A DNA stretch of 64,000 bases from Hygrocybe punicea (taxonomy: Eukaryota; Basidiomycota; Agaricomycetes; Agaricales; Hygrophoraceae): NCBI GenBank assembly GCA_963556145.1, contig OY744466.1:6185820-6249819 (forward strand), written 5' to 3'. Each line of letters begins with the position of its first letter. The first letter of the stretch is position 1. The notes beneath the pieces were generated by a model. That model did not search any database. It saw nothing but the letters and a program-made list of their open reading frames with translations, and was not told where the DNA came from. The position numbers and the translations under genes are program-made. Positions 21,551 to 32,099 of this stretch are shown one piece after another.

Positions 21551-22982
21551 ATGAGAGCCCTTCCCACCAATTCCTTTCTAGCTGGCTCCCCAAGAGTATT
21601 TGGCATACCAGCGTGCGTATGTTCTCGCCTCGGCACACCGGCGTGAAACCTACAATGCCATGTGCGGTCGAGTCCTTGGACACATGTTGCGGGAGCTCCC
21701 TTGGGATGACGGCCGCGCCAAAATGGCCACTGAGGTCAATAGTTGCGCCGACGATCAGAGCCTAGTAAAGCTTGGCACTTTCTACATTAACCACTTCCTC
21801 CGCGCCTGTGAGTGAAACACGTTGGTGTGTATCAATCTGACACTACTCCTATCAGTTCGCTCTGCCAAGGGCCCCACACCAGCGCCGTCAGAACATCCTT
21901 CCCGCCCATCCTTCGACTACGATCGTGATATGAATATTATGACAGCAGCAATGCAGGATCACCGCACTGCAAAGAGCCATGTGATTCCAATGCGCCAATT
22001 AACCGTTTGTACCAATTGAACATGTGTTCCCACAGGCACTCAAATGTGACGGGTATCGATGCATGCTCAGTGGCAAATTGGACGCCAGCATTGAGGTTGA
22101 ACTTCTGGACAAAGTCGACGCAGCTGCCTTAGCCGCCTCTGAGGCTCACGATGCGGCAGTGGATTCGGCCAACGCCCCTTCAGACTCTGAGCTCGCCAAA
22201 AGAGCTGCAACACTCGCCAAGGAATCAGATAAATCTAATGCCTCTGCCCAACAAGCCACTAGGTTTCTGGCCAATTTCCCGGATCCCACAGCCGTGACAA
22301 ACGCAGCTCACATTTTTCCGGAGTCCACTAATGCGGAAATTGGTAATGACACAAAGGTGAGGCATCTTTGGGAGCTTTGCGTTGTATTTCTAATGCCGTT
22401 CTAGAGAGAGTATGCTTCTAGTGTGTGGGCCGCGATGGAACGGTTCGGACAAAATGGATTTAGGGATGAGTTGGATGGTTCAAAAATCCACCGCCTGAGT
22501 AACATCTTGACTCTCGATCACCGCCTTCACACATTCTTCGATAAGTTGACGTTGTGGCTCGAAGGCGACGACGTAAGTCGGGACGAAACATGTGAATCCT
22601 ATAGTGACCTCCAACTTTACAGACGCTGCCTCATACCTACCGCATTTGCTCCAAACACGAAAATATGAGAAAGGGCCTCCCTAGAACCGTCACCTTTACG
22701 TCTCACAACCATGCCTTTGGCTTAGCAGATCTCCCAGATCCCCGATACCTTCAGATGCATGCAGCATGTTGTCGCGTTGCAAATTTGTCAGGAGCATCAG
22801 GGTATCTTGATAATATCATGGACGATCTGGAGAAGGGGCAGACAAAGGTGTTGTCCACAGATGGATCAGGGAGCAGAATTCTTGATTTGCACTTCTTGCG
22901 TGTAGAGGTAGGCGGATCACAGCTTTTTGACATTCTTATTAAAAAGTTTATTAGTAACTTTAGAAATAACTTTAGATCCTGA
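21551..22982 (+). CDS. HNH endonuclease-domain protein (HNH_2 type)
   Basis: Exons end at 21807, then 21856-21980, 22036-22356, 22405-22572 and 22623-22982; all junctions keep frame. Landmarks: VLGHMLRELPWDD, PAPSEHPSRPSFDYDRD, ALKCDGYRCMLSGKLD, AAHIFPES, YASSVWAAMERFG, IHRLSNILTLDHRLHTFFD and a final LSGASGYLDNIMDDLEKGQT. The H of AAHIF and N/H of SNILTLDH are the likely HNH residues (Pfam PF13391). Oddities: ATG at 21551 is out of frame with the rest of exon 1 unless one C of CCCC near 21590 is extra, so a frameshift or downstream start is needed; and the last ~20 codons lie in sequence repeated at 58439-58487. Confidence 0.75.
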
Positions 22983-23009
22983 CTAAATGTTGAAAGTCCT
23001 GATGTGTCC
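22955..23009 (+). repeat. Repeat shared with 58439-58487
   Basis: AACTTTAGAAATAACTTTAG and the following ~28 bp recur at 58439-58487 with one visible difference. It supplies the stop codon of the HNH gene and looks like a transposon end. Confidence 0.65.
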
Positions 23010-23580
23010 CCTCCTGCCACGTCCACGCCTCTCCCGCCCCCGAAGCTCAACATCAAGGTCGCACTTTGCCTCCTCCTCCCTCCTCCGGCTTCTCTTCTCG
23101 CAGGCTTTCCTTCAGCCGCGCTGCTTCTCAGTCCCCCCTCCACGCATTCCGCTTCCCCCTCATGGGCGAGTATCCAAAATGCTTCACTGTTCGTCGTGTG
23201 GCAGAACGAGGACGTCCGAGGCTTTGAGGGCAACTTGGATCGCGTGGGGGACGCTGCTGGGGAATTGTCCGATGCATGACTCTTACATCATCACCAAACA
23301 GCCTCCTTCGGCACCACGGAGAGTATAGGGTTATCTCGCGTGTGCCGGACCCCCATCTCCGTGGTGCTAGGCGATCCAGGGACCATTGCAGGGATGGGGG
23401 GTATCTCACGTGTGCTGGACCCTCCCTCTCTTTCTGGAACCGGACGCTGGGAGCTTTGGTGTAGGACTACCCACTCCGAACGCAAGCTGGAGACAGCAGG
23501 CCATCCTAGGTACGATGACTTCTGCTTATCCTCCTTCTTGAGCTCACGCTCATTGTACACACTAGGACCCTAGTAACAAC
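23010..23580. other. No recognised gene; ~70-bp local duplication
   Basis: A degenerate duplication (about 23325-23360 and 23400-23435) shares TCTCRCGTGTGCYGGACCC. Pro/Ser/Leu-rich frames at 23004-23280 have no family signature. Confidence 0.4.
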
Positions 23581-23999
23581 ACCGCTACCGCTATCGCCAC
23601 CACCACGATCCTACATCCCAACGCGAAACGAATCCGGTTACATCGTGAACAAAGGACGCGTAATCCACCTCAACCCGCACGCATTCAATGATAAAGCAAC
23701 CAAGATGTATAGAGATCCAAAGCATGTCCCCACCAACGACTTCACATTCGTTTCAGGCTAACGCACAGACGCTAGCGCCCTATTTGCCGTCCCTGCTTCC
23801 ACCAACGCCAACATAATATCACCATTGCAACTGAGGAAACGGTGGACATGATTTGGGCGACGCGCGTGAGCTAGGTGTGGTGCAGGACCTACCTGACGTG
23901 AGTGGGACACAACGCCGGGGCTTCTCCCCCCACCCCGTTCTTTACTAATGATTCGACGACAGCAACGACTACGACCAGCGTTGTTCTCAGCATACCCAC

Positions 24000-24560
24000 A
24001 CCCACCCTACGTTGAATGACGACGACCACATCTCGGAGGCCCGCACTGGGCGATAACGCGACTTCCTTCCTTCCAACGACAGTGATACTCCTCCTTCCAA
24101 ACCACTACCGCCGCCGCCTTCCCACTGACGACAATGACTGCTTTCCCATCGACAGCAACAGCAACCATCTCCTTTCCAACGATTCCCTGTCACGACAACC
24201 GATCACCACACCTTTTTTCAATGCTAGCAATACCCATAAATTGACGGCGGTTCGCTTGTGAGAGAAGCTGGCCTCTGCGCGATGTCATCACCACAAGCTG
24301 ACAGTCTGATGCCACCGACGATGAGAAGGACGGCAGTAGGGAGCCACAGAGCACCAAGGGTGAAAGAAAACAACGCGATCAAAGTACCACATTATGTGGG
24401 TGCGACAGGTTGAGGGTCAACCGCAACGACATCCTCTTCCCAACGACAACGACAGATGACCACCGTCGTTACCTCCTTCCCCACGACAACAAAGACTGTC
24501 CTCCTTCCCATTGACAATGCTCATCGTCCTCCTTCCCAACCAAGACCAATACTCACCTTA
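24000..24560. repeat. Degenerate minisatellite based on CTTCCCAACGACAACGAC
   Basis: Many imperfect copies of CTCCTTCC and AACGACAACGAC-like words occur. The flanks 23580-24000 are similar in composition. No gene is supported. Confidence 0.5.
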
Positions 24561-24597
24561 TTTCCTCCTACCTGTATTGTATTTACACTGAGGGGGC

Positions 24598-24921
24598 CTA
24601 AAGCAAACGTAATATGAGTAGGCCAGCGATTCCCTGGTGGAAGTGACGTTGCGACGTCGTGGACTCTTGATTATCATGCTGGTTCTTACATGTGCAGTTT
24701 ATCTCTTCTCCCCAACGCTGATCTTTTCTTACGATTAAACCCCCCATAATAGAATTGGCGTTCCAGACGGTTCTGGTTTGGTGGATTTGAACATTGACAA
24801 CTACGTTAGTTTCACTCTCATTCGCCTCTTCCGTGCCATTCATGCTTAAAGACCTTGCTTCTTGCAGATGCTCGTCTGGGCAGCCAATGTGAGCGCATTC
24901 TAGCCATTTGATTTGCCCCAT
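24598..24921 (-). other. Unassigned open frame
   Basis: A 107-codon - strand frame contains TRTVWNANSIMGGLIVRKDQ. It might be an exon of a lost gene; I recognise no domain. 24930-25110 has no gene. Confidence 0.2.
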
Positions 24922-25116
24922 GCATTTTATTCATGTCCCATGTGCAGAAATGCACCAATCAATTGTGTACAAAATCCACATCGTTTTTCGAACGCAAGCT
25001 GTTCTTTTTTCAACTAATCTTTCTTAGTGAGCGATGAATGAAAATGCAGGTGCGAAGTTGAACGGCGTTGGCATGGCGTGGCGTATGTAGCCTTCCCTTG
25101 TCATTGCATGTATGGC

Positions 25117-26280
25117 TTAATCTTCTTTCTTTTTGTGACCCTTGCAGCCGCACGCAGTCTCAGCGTTGAAAGTTAGAAGGGAATGGCATATGTAACAGAA
25201 ATATGAGAATAGGAAATTAACAGCCGGTAACAGTGCTCGTCTATCGAGATAAAGAGGGGTTGATTCATAGACAACATGTTCCCCATTTCCACGCTTCACG
25301 AGAATTGCAAAAATCCAAGAACGGCCGTTTGACAAACAAAAACGAACTGTGTCTTCACTGGAGATGCTGGATGAGTAAAATGACAGTTCACCATGAGGCT
25401 ATTCCTCACTGAGTATACTCGCTCAATGCTAATGCTTGGGCAATCGCCTCGGGCATATGTAATGAGAGACTCCCGGATGCGGCCGAGAGGCGTTTCGCTT
25501 GAACCAGAAAGAGCCGTCCGGCAGCAACGTCAAATACGTGAAGTCGCGAGGCATCCTCTCCCAGCAGTATTGCTGCATATAACATTCATAAAGAGCACCG
25601 CATAGCAAACCAATGGAAATCTACCTTTGCTCTCTGGATCATCCTGATATTGAATGACACCATAGTCAATGCTACCCGTTAGCCATAGCTCATAATCCGA
25701 TGTGGGATTCTTGACCAAGACACCATCTCCTGTGATAGTGACCCTCATTTCAGGAAGAATGGCGACACGTTGGTCTGTTTGGCGCTTCGTGGCAATCTTC
25801 GCAACTGATAGAAGAACAGCGTCAAGAAGCATACGAGCCCCAGGTTCGTACTTAATCTCGACATGAGTATAGTTGCCCAGTACAACGACATTCTAGCACT
25901 CACATCCATGTTGACGTGGTCAAATATGTCCTTGAGACGTGAAACGAGGGAAGAGAGCTCATCGGCGGTGCCCAATTCATTCGAACTTGACAGCAATGCT
26001 TTGACGCCTTCGGGACGGAAAACCAACCTACTCCTCACAATTCCCAAGTTTATGATCTCCTTCGCAGAAACGGTTGAAAAGCTCATTCGCTACATCGAAA
26101 TTGAATCAGCTGGTAGAAAGAGAGCAGATCCGCACACACAGGCTTCTTCGCATCTTCGAGGATTCTCTCCAGAGCCCTCACATGGGTCATCATTTTCTCC
26201 AACTCTAGATCTTTCTCCGCCTCTTGAACATTTTCCAGCTCCTCCTTGAGAGAAAGAAGATACGTCATTGCCGTCTTCAT
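25117..26280 (-). CDS. Second fungal PD-(D/E)XK nuclease-like protein, catalytic Glu replaced
   Basis: Exon pieces in order: MKTAMTYLLSLKEELENVQE (coiled-coil start, 26280), INLGIVRSRLVFRPEGVKAL, LKDIFDHVNMD, an intron with GTGAGT donor (about 25910-25867), YEPGARMLLDAVLLSVAKIA, WLTGSIDYGVIQYQDDPESK, an intron, RLFLVQAKRLSAASGS, MPEAIAQALALSEYT, an intron, then RFCLSNGRSWIFAILVKRGN. The D of GSIDYG and the xAK motif fit the PD-(D/E)XK family in which relatives read LVEAK; here the Glu is Gln. One junction near 26100 is unclear (stop after RCSE), so a small intron or frameshift is needed there. Likely catalytically altered. Confidence 0.6.
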
Positions 26281-26534
26281 TTTGCTGATGTCGACTGGGT
26301 CCTCTTTTATGCTGCGTTTACGTTTCTTTCCTCACATATTGAGATGCGGAGCTGTCTAGACGATTACTACAACAGACGAAACAAATAAAAAAACAAATAC
26401 ATAATACTCAAATTCTGCCTCATGACGTCAGTCATGCCAAGTCCTATCAACCCCACCAACGAAGTCTTAGAGCACTGTAGAAGCACATTGATCTGTGGCA
26501 ATCGGATGTTAGATCGTTCTCCTGCGAACATGAG

Positions 26535-26690
26535 AGAGACCATCGCCGGACTGCACGGCGCCTCTACACCGATCGCTTGTGAACCGGCTTGAAGGCTTCT
26601 TCAGTGCCATCGATACTTTCGTTTCTGTAAACCCACAGATAGCAGGGCTTGTTTGGGGTGGCCTCAGATTCGCCATACAAGTATGTCTGT
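26535..26690 (+). pseudogene. STAND NTPase N-terminal domain remnant (DUF7708-like)
   Basis: One frame reads LVNRLEGFFSAIDTFVSV followed by NPQIAGLVWGGLRFAIQ, typical of the N-terminal helical domain that precedes NACHT in fungal STAND proteins. Nothing of the NTPase follows, so this is a fragment. Confidence 0.55.
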
Positions 26691-26838
26691 GAATATTAAC
26701 TGATAACTCAGGCTCATGGATGAAACAGATTGTTCGCAACATCTCACGATAAAACAGCGACGACGAAGCTACTATAAACTAATAACCCGTCGTCGCAAGC
26801 CTACAGATCATTTGTACTACACGACAGCTCCTCACACA

Positions 26839-28075
26839 TCATCGGGGAGGTCCATATGACTTGACAATCTCCACGAATTCTGCAGGGGCATCGGCCGTAA
26901 AGAGAGCATCCAAGTTCTTCAAAGATTCCTCTGCTTTCTCCTTTGCAGTTGGCCACATCGCTTTCTCGAACGACCTGAATCCTTCGTTAACCTGTTCCAT
27001 CGATCCCCCGTTGCGCACAGCACCAACAAGCTCCCGCCCGAGTTCATAAGCGTCCAGGAGCGCAAGATTGACACTCTCGCCAGCAAATGGCGACATGACG
27101 TGTGCCGCATCGCCAAGGAGAGTGATACCATTGAGTTGGGTCGACCACGAGCGCGACGGAGGAAAGGCATAGATCTTGCGGCAATTGATCGGTGAATCGT
27201 CTGAATGCCTGATGAGGTCCAGGACATTTTGATCGCAATCCGGGAAGAGTGAAATCAAACTTTGACGAGCATCAGCTGGATGAGAAGGGAGAGGATGTTC
27301 GTCAAGCCAGGTTTCGGGAACTCGCAAACCAACGTAGACGCGGATGACGCCGTTGGAGTTGCGCTGAGGAATAAGACCTTTGTTATCAGGCATGACGAAT
27401 GCGATACCGTCCCCGACAAGCAAACCAAGATGGGGGAGACGGGTATCGACGTCAGAAACTGCGCGCTCTACAAAAGAGATAGTAGATGGGTACAATGGGT
27501 GTGAGAAGAGGTCAGATGCGAGACCATGGACCATCTGCGCTGGTGAGGATGTCAGCCGTAGCAGTGGGAGCATTGGAAAAATGGATACGATAGGAAGAGG
27601 ATGGTGATGGTTCAGCGGATACGATGTGGTGGTTCCACTGGATAGTATCGGGTCAGACAGAGTCCAGGAGTATGTTTCGGAGGTCTGTTCTGTGGCGAAG
27701 CCTGAGATGTGAACATATCAAGCAATTAAACGAAGTTGCAACTCACCTATCAATCTCTGGTCTGCCGTGATTCTCCTCGACTCCACTATCTAGCGGCGAT
27801 TCTAGCCAAACCTTTCCCCTGCTATCCAAAATTCTCATCTGCTCTCCTTCTGTCCTGGCTAATTCCGCAAATTTGTCCAATAACCCGGCCTCCTTCAATG
27901 CTAGTTGTCCGCTGTCCTCGTGCAAGTCAAGAGAACCCCCTTGAGTTCGAGCAGAACGTGAAGGCTCATGTTCGTAGACCGTACATGGGACCGAATGGAG
28001 CTGTAGGTATCGAGCGAGGAGGAGACCGCCAGGACTGGCACTGAAGTTGAAGTCAAATAGTTCCCCTTCTGTTGA
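26839..28075 (-). pseudogene. FAD-dependent monooxygenase (TetX-like), broken
   Basis: N-terminal part: SPGGLLLARYLQLHSVPCTV, YEHEPSRSARTQGGSLDLHE, GQLALKEAGLLDKFAELA (about 28050-27750). Middle: RTDLRNILLDS then ADGPWSRI. C-terminal: LNGITLLGDAAHVMSPFAGE with SVNLALLDAYELGRELV, the GD motif that contacts FAD ribitol. The gene is dead: TGA at 27653-27655 and 27512-27514 sit where the family has a residue (the second exactly where Arg follows WSRI), and the FAD-binding GxGxxG reads SASPGG, two apparent Gly-to-Ser changes. An intron lies near 27700-27750. Confidence 0.8.
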
Positions 28076-28079
28076 AATT

Positions 28080-28670
28080 TTACCTCCAACCCAGGCCTCT
28101 GCAATTCCCCAGGAACGATGCGAGCATGGGTACGCAAACCCTTCCTCCGAGATGACAGCTACGACACGGGGATCCTCGAGTCCAAGATTTCTCCCATCCC
28201 CAACAAACTCCCCTTCATACTGCGGCGGTATCTCAACGGACGATGAGTGATCTCCTTCCACATCGTGGCAGTCAATTTGAAAAGCGAGGAGAAGGATTTC
28301 CAACTTGGATCTCATGATCTGTTTCAAGTTTGCGGAGTTGGCTTGAAACCAGGACATCTTGAAGGGGAAGAAGGGCGAGAGCTCGAAGTCAAGTCTCATA
28401 TGCGTCAAAGATGGGAAATTCGGTTGTTGCAAGGCCGTAGCGGGGTCAACAAAGATCGTGAGATGGGTAAGCCAAGGAAAATTGGAATTTCAAAGGGAGA
28501 CGCCCGCCAGTACAGACAGCTCCACTACTGTCCTCAATTCTGGGTGATATAAACAAGATGATTCGGGGACATGAGCTCGTAGTCGAGAACGACCGGTACC
28601 GCAGGACTGCATTTGGGTTAACTCGTCGCCAGACAAGTTGTCTTCGGGAGAACATTCGCATTTGTCCCAC
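28080..28670 (-). pseudogene. F-box/LRR-like fragment
   Basis: The - strand reads MRLDFELSPFFPFKMSWFQA, NLKQIMRSKLEILLLAFQID and later DPRVVAVISEEG and SHRSWGIAEAWVGG, reminiscent of the leucine-rich C-terminal part of mushroom F-box proteins. No F-box is seen and frames change upstream. The call is tentative. Confidence 0.35.
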
Positions 28671-28827
28671 TATTCAGAGGTCAATGCAAGGAGCATGATG
28701 ACTGGGAGATCTACGTACATTCAGACCATCGCTATGGGACAAGAACGAGTGAGTCATTGTAAGGCTTACAATGTAAGCCGTTATCCAAGAACGAATACAA
28801 CCGCACCGCCACGCCCAGCGCTCATCA

Positions 28828-31212
28828 ATGCCGTCAAACAATCCAACCCGCACCGTCACTCTCTTCTGTTGGATTCTCGACGTGTCTAATCAGTCGTTCT
28901 CCATTTCCATCGAGGATAGTCGGACGGTGGACGACCTGAAGAAGGCGATCTTGAAGGAGAAGCCAGCTGCATTTGCCAATGTCGACCCCGATGAACTCAC
29001 ACTCTGGCAGGTATTTAGTTTTCTCCGTTTTGATCGAGTTCTTAGCTACATTCCCGCTTTCGCAAGGAATCTATCACGATCGACAAGAGCCTCAAGAAGA
29101 AAGTGAACCAACGCCCGTTTCTCGACGATGACGCGTTGCTAGAGACAGATATTTTGTCGGACATTTTCCATCCTGAACCCACGAAGAAAACTCTCCACAT
29201 TGTCGTACGATCTCCGCGCGTTGGTGAGTGCCCACCTTCTGTTCCATAGCTCATCGTGGTTCATTCGGTTTCTCATGCAGGCTCGTCTGTGCCACAATCA
29301 AGCATCTTCACACTGAATTGCTGGGTACTCCTTGAGGGGGCGGATCGCGTGTTTCCTGTCGAAATCGCCAAGGAAAAGTCTGTCGGCGCAGTCAAGGATG
29401 CCATCAAGGACAAGAAACAACAAAGGCTGCAAGATATTGACGCCGACGCGCTCACTCTTTAGAAGGTGAATTCACGAATGGTGTCTCAGATGTCGCGGCT
29501 CATATCTTTGGGCAGGTTTCCATCCCTCCGGAGGATCGTGAGACGGTACTCGAAGGATGTGAAGACGCTGACAAGATAAACGGTGCTCAGAAACTGGACC
29601 CTACGATGAAATTGTCGAAGGTCTTCACAGAACCCGTCGATGAACATCTTCATATCATCGTGAAGTGTCCCGACCCAGAGAAGGAAGCAATAGAAGAGGA
29701 GAGGAGAGATCAAATCAGTGCTTTGCATAAAAGTGCGCACGTTTTCTTCTTTCTCTCTCCGTCCTCGATAAACACCATTCACAAGGGTTTCAAAACGTCA
29801 TCTTGTGCATTTTGAAAGCGTTAGCTCCCGCGGACTCAGCAAAGTCATCCAAGTACACGAAATCCCAGATCAATTACTCCATCTACGACGGCCGCTACAA
29901 GGCGGACAAGCCCAGGAAGAGTGTCTCACTTCCTGTTCAATTGTTTCACCCCGCTTTCGGACATTTCTTGGATGATATGAAAAATAATGGTGTTCCTGTT
30001 CCCGATGACATTATCCGCCAAACTACGGAGTACATGAAAGCTGCATCGGCGATCTATGAAACTGAGGCCAAACGCCGAGCGGTGCTGACGCCGCTTCTTT
30101 GCCGTATTCTTGGTGTCGACATACAAATGATACGGAACGAAGACGAAACGAATCCGGACGGCATCGTGGAAATGGTGAAAAACGAGGCGCGCTCCCTGCT
30201 CCTTCTGAAGGAAGATAAAAATGAATTCGGAGATGGTGGCTCGGATCCATCAACACAAGCTGGCTTGTCTGCAGGCCGTTGTTGGGCTCAGTCCAGGGTA
30301 TGCGAGTCCGTGATTCATCGCATTTCCTTCTTACTTTTCATTCCTTAGTTTAAAATGCTTCTTCGAAACGCTACTGGCTGTCCCACATTTCTCATAGCCA
30401 GCGCGGGTCCGTGGATCGCGATCCTTGGTGCAGTTATCACGGACGCCGTGATTGTTCAACGTCTGACCGACTGTGTTTGGGTCGGATTAGACTCTGTTCT
30501 AAATGAACCTCACATCGCCCACGTCACGAGAATTTTTCATGCTCTAAAGGCAAGTCTGGAAAAACTCAACTCCTATTACCATGGTCTGCATCCGATCGGC
30601 GCTCTTCCTGCTGATTCACGTTACTTCCCTTCAATCACGGCTTACCCTCACAATGATGGACTCGTTGAGTTTGAATATATTGGCTTTTTGGAAAACACTC
30701 TCGACTGCACCACTCTTCGGGCACGGACGAAGGGAGGTCAGGATATCGTTGTGAAATTTGTTGAGCGCTATGGGGAAAAGGCGCACCGCTTGTTGGCAGA
30801 TGCTGGTTTAGCACCGAAACTCCTCTATTGCGGATCACCACAATTCAACAGTGATCAACCGTCATATCAGTCTATTTCCTTGGTTGTTATGGAGTACGTT
30901 GATGGAGAAACACTTGCGGTGGCAAAGCCGAAAATGAAACAAGGAACAATAGAAACAGTGCGGTCCGGAGTCCAGCGCGCCCTCGAACTATTGCACAATC
31001 ATGGATTGGTGTTTGGCGATCTCCGTCTACCGAACATCTTGATTACAAAGGATGGTTACGTCAAGCTGATTGATTTCAACTGGGCGGGAGAAGATGGCCA
31101 AGCTAAGTATCCACCTCTAATGTCGCAGGAAATTAGTTGGCCAGAGGGCGTTATGGTGATGGCTGTGATGAGGCGACAACATGACATAGCAATGTTACAA
31201 AAACTATTTTAA
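28828..31212 (+). pseudogene. Crinkler-type protein: two CR headers and a C-terminal kinase-like domain
   Basis: Six exons (28828-29010, 29067-29223, 29281-29465, 29516-29732, 29819-30297, 30349-31212) sum to 695 codons in one frame. The first header (residues about 8-110) has LFCWILDVSNQSFSISIEDS, DPDELTLW and LHIVVRSP. The second (about 118-245) has LNCWVLLEGADRVFPVEIA, DADALTL and LHIIVKCP. Both match the Crinkler N-terminal ubiquitin-like domain (Pfam PF20147). The C-terminus is kinase-like: DIVVKFVERYG, LVVMEYVDGE, LVFGDLRLPNILI and VKLIDFNWAGEDG, lacking a canonical HRD. One break: TAG at 29460-29462 (codon 174) where the first header has Trp. Effector-like or STAND-partner roles are known for the family; the role here is not established. 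Confidence 0.8.
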
Positions 31213-31446
31213 ACTTGACGCCGAAGGTCCAATTGTAGTGTTTGAAATCATTCATCTCCAGTAATATGTGGTGAAAACTGAAATGTGTTATGAGAATGTT
31301 TGTGAAATAAAGAATGGTGAGGGATCTGAGGTGTAAAGTTTGAGTGAAGTATGAACAGGGCTAACACCTCTCCACCCTACCCTGGGAGGGTGTAGGGCAA
31401 AGGTTCATCCCAGCTGTCCCCACCCCATGTGATGCGGAGTGTGTCA

Positions 31447-31760
31447 TGTACTGATCAAATCGCACGGGGTGTGTTGGCAGTGGGTTGCTTCCCCATGAGG
31501 GGGGTATCTTTGTAAGTGGGCAGTTTTGGTGAGGAGACCAAGTGTTTTAGATTGTTCCCCCAAGCTTTCCAGAGATGCTTTGGCATCTTCAGACCAAATC
31601 GCACAGGGTTTGTTGGCAGGGGGTGGGGAATTGACAAATCGCATGGGATATCTTTGTAAGCAGGCATTTTGGGCGAGGAGATCAAGTGTCTTAGATTGTT
31701 CTCTCAAGCTTTCCAGAGAATCTGACCAAATCACCCAGAGTTTGCTGACAGGTCAACAAT
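31447..31760 (+). repeat. Tandem repeat, unit about 130-140 bp
   Basis: Two full units and a partial third begin TGATCAAATCGCACGGGG, AGACCAAATCGCACAGGG and TGACCAAATCACCCAGAG, and share TTAGATTGTTC and CAAGCTTTCCAGAGA. Confidence 0.75.
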
Positions 31761-31769
31761 TAGGTTCAT

Positions 31770-32060
31770 CAGCATCTTAGTCGGAGGTTCAGCTGAGATC
31801 TCTTAGCTGAAGTCAGGGGGGTGAAAAACCTCAGCTGAGATTTCAGCTGAAATCCACCAACAAGTTGTGCTATGACATATTCAGCTGAGTTCTCAGCTGA
31901 AATCAATCTTGGGCTGAACCTTGAACCTCCAATAGACACCAGTTCAGCTGAACTGAACACTCCCCCTTCAGTTCAGCTGACCTGAAGGGTGTCTGTGTCT
32001 TTTCTAATGAGACCTTCAGCTCAATTGAACTGAATACTCCTTTCAGCTCAATTGTAGGTA
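31770..32060. repeat. CAGCTGA-rich array
   Basis: The stretch holds well over ten AGCTGA/TCAGCT words, often inside TTCAGCTGA, within 290 bp. It resembles the subterminal arrays of elements A and B but with a different word. Its other end was not found. Confidence 0.6.
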
Positions 32061-32099
32061 TATTTCTGTAAGTCTCTGCCCACGATGTCACCTTGATCG

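Noticed and set aside
20212..22982. Bacterial restriction-modification cassette
   Set aside because: Both genes have spliceosomal introns and mushroom-type family features; there is no methylase and no sign of bacterial origin.
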